The notes under the pieces were generated by a model that was given only the letters and a program-made list of their open reading frames with translations, did no database searches and was not told the DNA's origin. DNA of 64,000 bases. Source: Paenibacillus ihbetae (GTDB lineage Bacteria; Bacillota; Bacilli; Paenibacillales; Paenibacillaceae). The stretch covers positions 2,192,501 through 2,256,500 of the forward strand of contig NZ_CP016809.1 of assembly GCF_002741055.1 (NCBI RefSeq), written 5' to 3'. The position numbers were made by a program, and so were the translations under genes. Below, in pieces: positions 44,154 to 53,037 of the stretch (position 1 is the first letter of the stretch; every line of letters starts with the position of its first letter).

Positions 44154-44637
44154 GATGTGACATTCACTTCTTTCCGCTTTAGCTTCTATATCGATCCATA
44201 CGTACGGTTACTCGTCTTCTTCATCTATTCCCATATCGCCCGGCATCCATAATATCTCCCATGCGAGGAGACCCATGAGACTCCCGAACGAGTTGCTTCT
44301 CCCGGGTACAACAAAAAGCTCCCCCAAGGGAGCTTGCCCGCGAAAGCTCCGTCCATCATTATACGGGAGCTTCCTTCCATATTCAATCGGCATCGCCTGC
44401 AAATCCAATCATTTACTTACAAGAGCCGGGAGACGGATGCGTTGAATCGGCAGAAGCCCCCGGCTAGCATCCGCACAAGACCGCACAGACCCGGGCACGA
44501 ACATCATACGCCGCTTACGCCATTCACTCAACGCCAAATGTCACGCCATCCCTTGCTCCATTCACTCAACGCCTAACGTACAGCCAACCCTTAGCCTATT
44601 TACTTGGCACCACCCGGCACCTCATGTCCTGCCGGCA
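44154..44637. other. Intergenic stretch between rlmD and dgkB
   Basis: 480 bases. It holds the dgkB terminator and a 16-bp direct repeat, CCATTCACTCAACGCC, at 44520-44535 and 44558-44573. No gene with a ribosome site is seen. Confidence 0.45.
44313..44337 (-). terminator. Terminator after dgkB
   Basis: Minus strand AAGCTCCC-TTGG-GGGAGCTT followed by TTTG. Confidence 0.7.
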
Positions 44638-45519
44638 TCAAGCAAAAATCCGCAGATGCTGCGGCAAAATCCGGAACGTGCCCGGCAGCATGCCGCCAAA
44701 CTCGCCGTCCAGGTTCAGCTGCACCTGTCCCGGTGACGTAACCTCCATGTAGTCGGTGCGGAAATGCACCACCTTCTTGTCGTTCACATGCTCGCCGCGC
44801 AGCGCGAGCGTGGCTACACGCACGAACTCCGCCAGGTTGCACTTGCGCAGGGCAATGACGTCGAACAGGCCGTCGTCAATGCTGGCGCCCGGCGCGAGCT
44901 TGTCGAAGCCGCCGACCGAGTTGCTGTTGGCAATGAGGAACACCATGAACTCGTCATGAATGATCTCCTGCCCGCTGGCTTGGATGATGAGCTCCTGCGG
45001 CGTGAGGCTGACCATTTTCTCGATCCCCTTCAAATAATACGCCAGCTGCCCGATCATCGTCTTTAGCTTGCTCGGCACCTCATACGTAAGCTCCGTCAGC
45101 GTACCGCCCCCGGCGATATTAATGAAGTAGCGGTCATTCGCCTTGCCGACATCGATCGGTCGGGTTTCGCCCCGGATCACCAGGTCGCAATACTCCTCCC
45201 AGTTCCTCGAGATGCCGAGCGCACGGGCGAAATCATTCGTCGTCCCCAGCGGAAAAATGCCAAGCGGCGGCAGGTTATCCCTTCCCGCCATCCCGTTGAT
45301 CACTTCATTGAGCGTGCCGTCGCCGCCGGCCGCAATCACAAGATCGTACCCCCGCTCCACGGCATCCGCCGCTTCACGGGTCGCATCCCCCTCCCCGGTT
45401 GTTGCATGGCAGGAGGTTTCGATGCCCGCGCTATCCAGACGGTGCAAAATATCAGCTAATCTTCGCTTCATTTCCTCCCGCCCTGAGGTCGGGTTATAAA
45501 TTAATCTTGCATTTCTCAT
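44638..45519 (-). CDS. dgkB: Diacylglycerol/lipid kinase (DgkB/YegS family)
   Basis: A protein of 293 residues of the DAGK catalytic family. It has RLIYNPTSGREE at the N-terminus, the nucleotide loop VIAAGGDGTLNEVING (about 61-76), PLGIFPLGTTNDFARALG and GGGTLTEL. The acidic DDGLFDVIAL and the C-terminal NLDGEFGG are also conserved. It phosphorylates diacylglycerol released by lipoteichoic acid synthesis, returning it to phospholipid. The same neighbour order with rlmCD is known in Bacillus subtilis (yerQ/yefA). The start has GGCG but no strong Shine-Dalgarno. Confidence 0.92.
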   Translation of the reverse strand: MRNARLIYNPTSGREEMKRRLADILHRLDSAGIETSCHATTGEGDATREAADAVERGYDLVIAAGGDGTLNEVINGMAGRDNLPPLGIFPLGTTNDFARALGISRNWEEYCDLVIRGETRPIDVGKANDRYFINIAGGGTLTELTYEVPSKLKTMIGQLAYYLKGIEKMVSLTPQELIIQASGQEIIHDEFMVFLIANSNSVGGFDKLAPGASIDDGLFDVIALRKCNLAEFVRVATLALRGEHVNDKKVVHFRTDYMEVTSPGQVQLNLDGEFGGMLPGTFRILPQHLRIFA

Positions 45520-45537
45520 TAACGATACGCCACCTAC

Positions 45538-46305
45538 TCATGATTTCAAGGATTGTATCATCAGATGGGCCTGGGACTCCATCCAGTGCGACAGCAGCGG
45601 ATGCGGAAGCAGGGTTTTGCCGGAATAACGGCAAGCCAGCCCCTGAATCCTGTCCGGAATGACCACCTCTGTAAAATACCCCTCACTTAAAAAAAGCGGA
45701 GCCGCGATCACCTCGCAGCCGCGCTCCTTCCAATGCAATGCTTTCTCCCGGACATTCCCGGGGCTCAGCAGGGCATAATCGACGCTTGTGCCGCTTAAGG
45801 CGCCAACGCGCCCGGCAAGCCGGGACATGCCTTCCTCCCAGCGGCGGCGAAACCCATCATGCCGGCTGCCGTGTCCCACGAGAAGGATGACCTCCTTCTC
45901 CGGCTGAACGGACAGCTCGCTTACCTTATCCCACACCATGGCGGCGATGTCCGGATGATCGTCCATCGGCGTGCCGAAATGAACGGCGGCGCGGACCCGG
46001 AACGGCTCCAGGTCCGTCTCCAGCTCCGGAACCGCCTTCGCTCCTATAGCATAAGCTATTTCGTCGACATGTGTGCTGCCTGATGACACAAATAGCGGAA
46101 TGACCACAATGTCCGTAACACCCTGGTCCTCCAAAGCCGTAATGCCGTCCTGAATCAGACGGCCCTCTACCAATTCCAAATATGAAGCTACGACCGGTAT
46201 ATCCATACGGGCGGCCAGCTTGCCGACGGCTTCGTCCACAAGCGACACCCATCCTGGTTCTCTGGAGCCATGACTGATCACGAGCACGCCCGGCTGTGCC
46301 ATCAT
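45538..46305 (-). CDS. Sirohydrochlorin chelatase (CbiX/SirB family)
   Basis: A protein of 255 residues made of two CbiX halves: LVISHGSREPGW in the first and LLVGHGSRHDGFRRRW in the second. The metal-binding His of each half is present, followed by STHVDEIAY. Such enzymes insert Fe or Co into sirohydrochlorin for siroheme or cobalamin. The ATG overlaps the yerC stop as TAATG, so translation is coupled. No other siroheme genes are in the window, so the metal is not decided. Confidence 0.88.
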   Translation of the reverse strand: MMAQPGVLVISHGSREPGWVSLVDEAVGKLAARMDIPVVASYLELVEGRLIQDGITALEDQGVTDIVVIPLFVSSGSTHVDEIAYAIGAKAVPELETDLEPFRVRAAVHFGTPMDDHPDIAAMVWDKVSELSVQPEKEVILLVGHGSRHDGFRRRWEEGMSRLAGRVGALSGTSVDYALLSPGNVREKALHWKERGCEVIAAPLFLSEGYFTEVVIPDRIQGLACRYSGKTLLPHPLLSHWMESQAHLMIQSLKS

Positions 46306-46595
46306 TAACGTCCGAGACGCTCCAAAGTCATTTTATACCCATCATTGCCATAATTCAAACAACGCTTCACGCGCGAGATCGTCGCGGTGCTGGCTCCCGT
46401 TTCGGCTTCAATCTGGTTGTATGTGCATCCCTTGCCCAGCATCCGAGCCACCTCGAGCCGTTGGGACAAGGACTGGATTTCGTTAACGGTGCAGAGATCG
46501 TCGAAAAATACATAGCATTCTTCCACGTTCTTCAAGGTTAATATAGCCTCAAATAATTGATCAATGCTCTTATCATTAAGTTTCTTCAGCTGCAC
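46305..46595 (-). CDS. yerC: YerC/YecD-family TrpR-like DNA-binding protein
   Basis: A protein of 97 residues of the Trp-repressor-like YerC family. The whole core is conserved: ILTLKNVEECYVFFDDLCT, EIQSLSQRLEVARML, and the helix-turn-helix YNQIEAETGASTATISRVKR. I place the start at GTG 46595 (reading M-Q-L-K-K-L), with GGGGATG upstream; an ATG at 46643 would add 16 residues without family support. Targets are unknown. It is coupled by a TAATG overlap to the sirohydrochlorin chelatase gene. Confidence 0.88.
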   Translation of the reverse strand: MQLKKLNDKSIDQLFEAILTLKNVEECYVFFDDLCTVNEIQSLSQRLEVARMLGKGCTYNQIEAETGASTATISRVKRCLNYGNDGYKMTLERLGR

Positions 46596-46892
46596 TGAAT
46601 TATCATCCCCTATTGTTACTGTGTATAACACTCGCACTCCCATTGTACCCGAGCGGGTACAGTCTTTTCAAGCATTAACGATTTCACGCACTACAGGACG
46701 ACCATACATTATAATCTTTTGCCGTATAAATCTCTATCTCATTTATTCCCATAATCCGCAGCTGTCCCCTCACATCATTCCCTTAGGCATCCGCCCGATT
46801 CCGCTCCTATCCCGAAAATCGGGACAATAGCCTAAACCCATCGCCCGCCCGGAACATACAGTATAATATCTTAACTTACAAAGGAAAGTGAT

Positions 46893-47522
46893 ATGATGAC
46901 TGGTCATTCGCACTATTATCACCGTCGACCTTCTTCCCAACGTCCTCCCCATCGCAGTACTTACCGCTCGCTGAACGAATCACTTCCCCAGGAATCGTCG
47001 CCGTACCCCGGCCTGGATTCCTACAGCGAGTATCCAGATGCTAATCCATCCGCTTTATATCCATACACCGATTCGGTTCCGGCCTTAGCGCCGGTACCCG
47101 GCACGGAAGCTACTGCTTCGTCGTTCGCGCCGTCCGACAATTCGAACGGCGGCCTCGGCGGCCTTCTCGGCGGAGGAGGCGGCAGCGGAAGCGGAGGATT
47201 AGGAGGCCTCCTCGGAGGCCTGGGTCTGAAGAACATGGGCGATGTGAAAAACATTATCGACCGGATGGGAGGCATTGACGGCATCGTCAACAATCTCGGC
47301 AAGGTTCAAAAGGTCATGCAGGGCTTCCAGCAGCTAGCGCCGATGGTGTCCCTGCTGGCAGGAGCGTTCAAGAAGAAAAACAGTCCGCCATCGGCTGATT
47401 ACGCCGACGGCGGCGGGAACTACGAGTATTCGCCGCCAAGACGACGTTCATCCGGAGGCGGCAAACGCCGGACCGGCTCGCGCAAGTCGTCCGGCTCCAG
47501 CAAACGCAGACGCCGGCGGTAG
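46893..47522 (+). CDS. Gly-rich, Arg-tailed protein (YqfQ-like?)
   Basis: A protein of 209 residues. The N-terminus (1-85) is disordered, rich in Pro, Tyr and Ser. Residues about 85-110 are Gly/Leu blocks (GGLGGLLGG twice), followed by a helical part with NIIDRMGGIDGIVNNLGKVQKV and QQLAPMVSLLAGAFKKK. The tail is very basic (RRRSSGGGKRRTGSRKSSG, then KRRRRR). The Gly-Leu part recalls YqfQ/VrrB-like coat-associated proteins, though weakly. GGAAAG precedes the ATG. A spore-surface or nucleic-acid-binding role is only a guess. Confidence 0.7.
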   Translation: MMTGHSHYYHRRPSSQRPPHRSTYRSLNESLPQESSPYPGLDSYSEYPDANPSALYPYTDSVPALAPVPGTEATASSFAPSDNSNGGLGGLLGGGGGSGSGGLGGLLGGLGLKNMGDVKNIIDRMGGIDGIVNNLGKVQKVMQGFQQLAPMVSLLAGAFKKKNSPPSADYADGGGNYEYSPPRRRSSGGGKRRTGSRKSSGSSKRRRRR

Positions 47523-47655
47523 CCGCCAGCGCCCTGAGGCGAGGGCAATGCAATCCCCCCGCAGAGCCCTTGTATGTAAGCGCAGGGCACCGTCCGGCTT
47601 GCCCCGATACAGACATGATAAGCGGCTGCAGCATATGACCGCTCCATGAACAGCT

Positions 47656-47680
47656 CCAGCCCTGGAAGCTTCAGGGCTGG
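47656..47680 (+). terminator. Terminator of the Gly-rich protein gene
   Basis: CCAGCCCTG-GAAGCTT-CAGGGCTGG, followed by a weak ATTTTG tail. Confidence 0.6.
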
Positions 47681-47799
47681 GGCACTATTTTGCGCCAAGC
47701 AGAGCCTCAGAGCCTTTCGTCTAACGGATCATGAGGACTACGGGCTTGCAAAAGGTTTCAAATGGCGTGGTTCTTTTTGCGCGCGTGCACGTTCGCTCT

Positions 47800-48165
47800 T
47801 CAACGCGACCAATTCTGATCCGAGCTGCTCTCCGCGTCGGATGAATGCTCGAGCGATTTTAACCGGAACCAATACGAGCCTCGAATGCCGGAGCGCAGCA
47901 GCATCATAATACTGCCGAGCAGATACAGCACCGTGGAGAAGCGTTTTGTCCCCGGGTAGAACATTAAGATGCTCCCTGTAATGAACAGCAAGCCGGTCAG
48001 CAGCTCGCTAAGCATCATCCCCGCCTCGAAGCGGCTGGTGACAGTGAGTCGGCGCTTTCGTGCCCGCGACAACCGGAGCAGCCGGCGCAGCCTTCCGGTA
48101 TTTCCAATCAGGCCCAGGTGCCGTTTTCTATGATGTTTGCCTTGTTGATTCGGACCGGATACCAT
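47800..48165 (-). CDS. Small membrane protein with a YrhK-like domain
   Basis: A protein of about 121 residues. A basic N-terminus (KHHRKRHLGL, RLRRLLRLSRARKRRL) leads to two membrane segments (FEAGMMLSELLTGLLFITGS and STVLYLLGSIMMLL) and a short acidic tail. The pair of segments resembles the YrhK domain of unknown function. Start 48165 follows GAGGAGGGAG; the frame from 48210 lacks a site. It is monocistronic. Confidence 0.65.
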   Translation of the reverse strand: MVSGPNQQGKHHRKRHLGLIGNTGRLRRLLRLSRARKRRLTVTSRFEAGMMLSELLTGLLFITGSILMFYPGTKRFSTVLYLLGSIMMLLRSGIRGSYWFRLKSLEHSSDAESSSDQNWSR

Positions 48166-48392
48166 CGCAACTCCCTCCTCAGGAAGCTTTACCCGTGATG
48201 GACCATCCATAAACCCCGGCAGCCAAGCACCCGAAGGGGCGTACGCCGAACGAAATCCTTGACGATTAAGGCCCGCTAGCCTGATCCTGGTTTCGTCTTT
48301 GGGCTTGTCTCAAGCCAAATAGAGCTTTTCACCCGGCGCATCCTTTCCCCTGCATGCATTTGGGTTAACCCCGTCATTTTCCAGCAGCTCCA

Positions 48393-49349
48393 TTATTTAA
48401 ACCACCCTCTGCGTATAAACCACATCACCATGCCGCCGCCGAGCAGGAACATCAGAACGAGGACGGCAAAGTAACCATACCTCCACTGCAGCTCCGGCAT
48501 TACTTCGAAGTTCATGCCATAGATACCGGCGATCAGGGTCAGCGGCATGAAGATCGTCGTGATCACGGTCAGCGTCTTCATGATTTGATTCATCCGGTTC
48601 GAATTCAGGGAGATGTAGCTGTCGCGCAGATCGGCCGTCATCTCGCGATTGGTCTCGATCATGTCGGACAGCTTGAGCAGGTGGTCATAGATATCGGAAA
48701 AATACGCAAGATGCACATGATGCTTCATATGCTGCGAGTTGATAATCCGGTAGAGCAGATCCCGCATCGGGACAACCGTCCGCCGGAGGCGAAGCAGCCG
48801 CGAGCGTAGGGCAAACACCTGATTCATCAGCTCCTCTATCGACTCCCGTTCTCCTTCGTTCTCCAGATCGGCCAGCTCGTCCTCGATCGCGTACAAGCTC
48901 GGGAAATATTGATCCACCATCTTATCCATGATCGTATAAGCGGTGAAGCTGGGACCCTCCTCGCCAACCGATCCCTTCCTGGCAACCTCCACGACCCGAT
49001 CCCAGGCATCATTTACCTCCGGCAGATTCTGCTGATGGAACGACACGACGAGCTTTGGCGCGAGGAACAGATCCACCTCCACCGCCTGGAGTGTACTCGG
49101 ATGCAGTGCATGCAGGACGAAGAACTGCATTTCGCCGTAATAATCCAGCTTGGGGCGCTGGAGAAAATGCAGGCAATCCTCAATAGCCAGCGGATGGAAA
49201 TGAAAATACGTCTCCAGCATCCGTGCCTCCTCCGGCGTCGGCTCGCTGAAGTCCACCCAGACCCAGGCGTACTCCGCCATATTCAACTCGGCCAGCGGCA
49301 GTCCCAGCACCGGCTCATAGCTCGGCGTGATGGCCAACGTGCGAATCAT
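48393..49349 (-). CDS. corA: CorA-family magnesium/cobalt transporter
   Basis: A protein of 318 residues with a soluble N-terminal funnel and two C-terminal membrane helices. The pore signature GMN is intact (LIAGIYGMNFEVMPE). Further marks are WVWVDFSEPTPEE, HPLAIEDCLH and the stalk helix LRSRLLRLRRTVVPMRDLL. It imports Mg2+. GGGGAGG precedes the ATG. No M-box-like leader is seen in the short gap before it, which instead holds the terminator of the phosphate transporter gene. Confidence 0.94.
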   Translation of the reverse strand: MIRTLAITPSYEPVLGLPLAELNMAEYAWVWVDFSEPTPEEARMLETYFHFHPLAIEDCLHFLQRPKLDYYGEMQFFVLHALHPSTLQAVEVDLFLAPKLVVSFHQQNLPEVNDAWDRVVEVARKGSVGEEGPSFTAYTIMDKMVDQYFPSLYAIEDELADLENEGERESIEELMNQVFALRSRLLRLRRTVVPMRDLLYRIINSQHMKHHVHLAYFSDIYDHLLKLSDMIETNREMTADLRDSYISLNSNRMNQIMKTLTVITTIFMPLTLIAGIYGMNFEVMPELQWRYGYFAVLVLMFLLGGGMVMWFIRRGWFK

Positions 49350-49393
49350 AGGGCGTCCTCCCCTCTGTACATATGTAATCGTCTATTAAAAAA

Positions 49394-49416
49394 AGCCAAT
49401 CGTATGCTGATTGGCT
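49394..49416 (-). terminator. Terminator of the DUF47/Pit operon
   Basis: AGCCAATC-AGCATAC-GATTGGCT on the minus strand followed by TTTTTT. Confidence 0.85.
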
Positions 49417-49457
49417 CCACATCTATCCGTTATCTATCTGATAAGTAAGTATTGGTT

Positions 49458-50438
49458 CTAGAAGAAAATTGTAAAGATAAGTCCCGCCAGCACAGCCGTA
49501 ATCGGAATCGTAATGAACCAAGTTACGACAATCCGCCCTGCCAGGGACCATTTCACGGCGGAGAAGCGTTTCGCCGAGCCTACGCCGAGTATTGCCGAAG
49601 TAATCGCATGGGTCGTACTGATCGGCAAATGAAGCAGTGTCGCCGAGAAAATAACAGACGCTGCCGAGAAATCTGCGGCAAATCCGTTAATCGGCTCGAT
49701 TTTGAAAATTTTCGTTCCCATCGTCTTGATGATCTTCCAGCCGCCGATCGAGGTACCCAGCGCCATTGCGGTTGCGGCCGCCAGCTTAACCCAGAACGGA
49801 ACTTCCATCTCCGAGAGATGACCGGAAGTTACGAGAGCGAACGTAATGATCCCCATCGCCTTCTGCGCATCGTTCGTGCCGTGCGTGAAGGATTGGAGCG
49901 CCGCCGTAAAGATCTGCATCGTACGGAAGCCTTTGTTTACGGTATGCGGGCTGCGTTTGGCGAAGATCACTTTGAGCAGCTGCATCACCAGATAACCGAT
50001 TACGAATGCGATGATCGGCGAAAGGACAAGCGCCAATACGATATCCGTAAAGCCGCCGTAATTCAGCTTATCGCTTCCCGCTCCGACGAAGACCGCACCG
50101 GTCAATGCACCGATCAGGGCATGCGAGGAGGAAGAAGGCAAGCCGAACCACCAGGTCACGAGGTTCCAGATAATCGCGGACAACAGCGTTGCGATAACAA
50201 CCTGGATTCCGTTATCCAGCGTAGCGGGGTCTGCAATGCTGCCGCCAATCGTTTTGGCAACGCCTGTGAACATCATCGCACCGACGAAGTTCATCGAGGC
50301 TGCAAGCAGAATGGCAACTCGCGGCTTCAAAGCCCGGGTCGACACCGATGTGGCAATGGCATTAGCCGTATCGTGAAACCCGTTAATAAAGTCGAAGGCG
50401 AGTGCCAGGAAAACAACGAGAATGATTACGATATCCAT
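49458..50438 (-). CDS. pit: Inorganic phosphate transporter, PiT family
   Basis: A membrane protein of 326 residues with the two PiT signature repeats: FDFINGFHDTANAIATSVSTRAL at the N-terminus and TAALQSFTHGTNDAQKAMG in the centre. The C-terminal TTHAITSAILG is also typical. It imports metal-phosphate complexes with H+ or Na+. It lies 14 bases after a DUF47 gene, the standard accessory partner. Expression under phosphate control is possible; direct repeats are seen before the DUF47 gene. Confidence 0.93.
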   Translation of the reverse strand: MDIVIILVVFLALAFDFINGFHDTANAIATSVSTRALKPRVAILLAASMNFVGAMMFTGVAKTIGGSIADPATLDNGIQVVIATLLSAIIWNLVTWWFGLPSSSSHALIGALTGAVFVGAGSDKLNYGGFTDIVLALVLSPIIAFVIGYLVMQLLKVIFAKRSPHTVNKGFRTMQIFTAALQSFTHGTNDAQKAMGIITFALVTSGHLSEMEVPFWVKLAAATAMALGTSIGGWKIIKTMGTKIFKIEPINGFAADFSAASVIFSATLLHLPISTTHAITSAILGVGSAKRFSAVKWSLAGRIVVTWFITIPITAVLAGLIFTIFF

Positions 50439-50452
50439 AGTTCAGGACTCCC

Positions 50453-51067
50453 TTACGAGTTACGCATAATGATGGATTCCAGCATATTCGCCACGTCTTC
50501 GCAGGTGTCCGTGGTCGTCTCAAGACGCTCATAGATCTCTTTCTTCTTGATCAGCAGAATCGGATCGGAAACGGTCGCGAACAGATCCTTGATGCAGATA
50601 CGCAGCAGCTCGTCGCCCTGGTTCTCCAGATCGTTCAAGCGGATCGTGTATTCGCGGATCGCCAGAAGTTTTTTCTGCGAGAGCAAATGAATGGCTTTCT
50701 GAATTTCGTAGGCCGATTGACGAAGAATTTCTGCAAATTGCACGATATATTCATCAGGCTGTCCGAGCTGGTACATATAAAACCGGGATGCGGTGGCCTC
50801 CAGCCCATCCATCACATCGTCCATGCTGGTTGCCAGGTCCATGATGTCGTCTCTTTCGATCGGCGTTATAAATGTTTTGTTGAGCTCCGTGATGATCGTA
50901 TGGGTATAGGAATCGCACTGGGACTCAAATTTTTTCATTTCATTGGCGAATTCTAGCACATCCTGAAGATTGGAAACGTGCTGTGAAAAATAATCTGCGG
51001 CTTGAACCACCGTGTCGGCCATATTCTCCAGGCATTGGAAAAATATATCCTTTTTCTTCATTTTCAT
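50453..51067 (-). CDS. DUF47 family (PhoU-like) phosphate transport accessory protein
   Basis: A protein of 204 residues, all helical. It carries PhoU-like metal-binding helices: FANEMKKFESQCDSYTHTII and FITPIERDDIMDLATSMDDVMD, then TDTCEDVANMLESIIMR at the C-terminus. DUF47 proteins are thought to regulate the PiT permease encoded next to them, or to sense its state. GGGG precedes the ATG. It is the first gene of the phosphate operon. Confidence 0.92.
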   Translation of the reverse strand: MKMKKKDIFFQCLENMADTVVQAADYFSQHVSNLQDVLEFANEMKKFESQCDSYTHTIITELNKTFITPIERDDIMDLATSMDDVMDGLEATASRFYMYQLGQPDEYIVQFAEILRQSAYEIQKAIHLLSQKKLLAIREYTIRLNDLENQGDELLRICIKDLFATVSDPILLIKKKEIYERLETTTDTCEDVANMLESIIMRNS

Positions 51068-51163
51068 ACTCTTTAACCCCTTTACCGGATAAATTGCCGC
51101 GAACGAAAGAAAAGATAGACAACCTTGAATATCTTATCACATCCGCCGCAGGGTGTGTATAGA

Positions 51164-51195
51164 AAACTAACACTCAAAAAAGTAAGAAACTAACA
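51164..51195 (-). promoter_or_regulatory. Direct repeat upstream of the DUF47/pit operon
   Basis: AAACTAACA occurs at 51164-51172 and 51187-51195, 23 bases apart, about 100 bases before the DUF47 start. It could be a response-regulator site (two helical turns), perhaps PhoP, but does not fit the PhoP consensus well. Confidence 0.3.
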
Positions 51196-51282
51196 AGGAA
51201 GCGCATCCCTAGGCTATTCCACACCTCTATGCCTGATACTTAACATCCCCGTAAAAGGATATATTATCCCGCCGCCCATGAA

Positions 51283-52629
51283 TTATGGATTGGATATGCT
51301 CACATGGCTCTCAAATGACGGAGAGTTAGGCACAATGTTGAAATATGTCGTTCCCGGAACAAGCGCCACCTCTGCTCCGTCCTTGACGAACCGGATCGCA
51401 TCATTCGCGGCTCTGACCCACTGCCCCCGGATCACCTCGCCCCGTTGGAACAGCATGGCCTCGCCCCCGGTTTCTACATCCACGGCTAGACGCCCTATAT
51501 CATCCAGCACTTTATGGTCGGCTCCGAGCACGATCACATTGGCAGCTTCCAGCTGCTCATTGTTGTTAAGATCGACATGGGGAGACCCATTGATGGATCG
51601 CTTATACGTGCTCGTTGCTTCATCGTATTCATAGGAAACCACATAACTGTTCAGCAAAAAGGTAATGTCCACCTTGCCCGCGGCTTCTCCGGCTGCCTCC
51701 GTTTGGGACCCCGCTTCGCTGCCTGCATTCCCGGCATTTGCCGATTGTCCTGCACCGCCTGCGCTGTTCGCAGATGCTGAAGATTGCTCCGCATTGCTTG
51801 TATTTTCCGCAGCATCAGCAGATGGTTTCCCGCTATTCGTCGTTCCGTCTCGCTGTGTCGAACCCTCCGTGCCGTCCGCAGTTCCACCGGAGGATGGGGT
51901 GTCATCGGTGCTATTCGTACCCTCGGTGCCATTCGTTCCACTCGTGCCTCCTGCAGGCTCTTCCGCAAGGAAGCTGTATTGCGGAACCTGAACCTGCTGA
52001 TCATAGCCAAGCTTGGCGGCTGCCTCACGCAGCTTCTCATCGCTGGAGTACAGATTATGCGGTGCCTTGCGGTCCTTCGCTCTCCAGAAGAAAGCACCGG
52101 CATTGCCGATTTCGTCAAGATCCTGCTTCCCCTGCTTCTGAATGATCGAATAAGCCTCCGGGCTCCCGCCGGCATGAACCAGAACGCCGCCATAGCTCTC
52201 GCCAAGACGGATCAGATAAGGACGAATGCTGCGGATCGGTCCAATCTTCTCGATGCCTGCCTGGCTTTGAAAAATCCCGATCAATCGCGTAATGCCGCCC
52301 TCGGCCAATACTTCGTATACGATATCGGCTTGGCTCAGACCCGACTGCGGCCGTGCCGCCGGCGCGTTATTGATCATGACCGCCAGCGGTCGCTGCGTGA
52401 CCGGCGCCTCAACCGCCAGACCGGTTAAAGGCGCCGTATACGGAGCCGGTTCCGGTGCCGCCGGCTCCGGCACATCCTCAGCCGGAGGCTGTACCGGACT
52501 GTGCACCTCGGGACCCTCTACCGGCTCCGCCTGCGGCTTCCCCCCGCAGGCAGACAATGCGAGGACGGCCGCAATCGCCATGAAGCTTGTCCTCCATACA
52601 AACTTGCCAAGTCGATGTTTACTGCGCAT
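51283..52629 (-). CDS. DUF3048 (YerB-like) lipoprotein
   Basis: A protein of 448 residues with a lipoprotein signal (lipobox LSAC, Cys about 28). The DUF3048 domain is recognisable in PLTGLAVEAPVTQRPLAVMI, DIVYEVLAEGGITRLIGIFQ and RSIRPYLIRLGE. Near the C-terminus GQWVRAANDAIRFVKDG is also conserved. About 95 residues of Gly/Ser/Thr/Ala/Asn-rich sequence (about 225-319) interrupt the domain. Start 52629 follows AGGGGG. Function is unknown; YerB-like proteins sit on the outer face of the membrane. Confidence 0.87.
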   Translation of the reverse strand: MRSKHRLGKFVWRTSFMAIAAVLALSACGGKPQAEPVEGPEVHSPVQPPAEDVPEPAAPEPAPYTAPLTGLAVEAPVTQRPLAVMINNAPAARPQSGLSQADIVYEVLAEGGITRLIGIFQSQAGIEKIGPIRSIRPYLIRLGESYGGVLVHAGGSPEAYSIIQKQGKQDLDEIGNAGAFFWRAKDRKAPHNLYSSDEKLREAAAKLGYDQQVQVPQYSFLAEEPAGGTSGTNGTEGTNSTDDTPSSGGTADGTEGSTQRDGTTNSGKPSADAAENTSNAEQSSASANSAGGAGQSANAGNAGSEAGSQTEAAGEAAGKVDITFLLNSYVVSYEYDEATSTYKRSINGSPHVDLNNNEQLEAANVIVLGADHKVLDDIGRLAVDVETGGEAMLFQRGEVIRGQWVRAANDAIRFVKDGAEVALVPGTTYFNIVPNSPSFESHVSISNP

Positions 52630-52842
52630 ATCATTTCCCCCTATGGACTCTCCCAAATACTTATTACCCGAAATTTCCAACCGACAATTCAACTTTAATT
52701 TACATTTAATCACAAACGCCACGCTTTGTCTGTAATAAAGAACCAATCCTGTGACGGGTGGATTCATCAGCCTGGTTGAGAGAATGAGTGTAATGTTTCA
52801 GTCTCTTTTGAGGGCTATGAAATGCTACGGCTTTATTGGGAG

Positions 52843-52919
52843 GAGGGTGAATGCAACGCTTGAGCCTATTATGAGGGAGAACGCAACGCTGGGCCTACTA
52901 TGAGGGAGAATGCAACGTT
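52843..52919. repeat. Short direct repeats, about 30 bp
   Basis: GAGGGNGAAYGCAACG occurs three times (52843, 52873, 52902), with similar spacers (GCCTATTAT/GCCTACTAT). It lies between DUF3048 and the first DoxX promoter. No coding role. Confidence 0.6.
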
Positions 52920-52927
52920 CACAAATT

Positions 52928-52971
52928 TGTGATTTTTATCACATTGTATTGTGAATTAATTCACGTATAAT
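52928..52971 (+). promoter_or_regulatory. DoxX1 promoter with FNR-like and Rex-like sites
   Basis: TGTGATTTTTATCACA (52928-52943) is a perfect FNR/CRP-type site. It is followed by TTGTAT (52944-52949), the palindrome GTGAATTAATTCAC (52951-52964, Rex-like) and the -10 TATAAT (52966-52971). The FNR-like site is centred near -42, the class II activator position. Confidence 0.65.
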
Positions 52972-53037
52972 GAAAGTGTAAGAAAGGTGATCACTTAAAA
53001 TGCTAACGAAAAATAACTCAATTAAGGAGTGGTTCAT

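Noticed and set aside
49350..49457. Mg2+ riboswitch before corA
   Set aside because: The gap is about 100 bases and is filled by the terminator of the phosphate operon.
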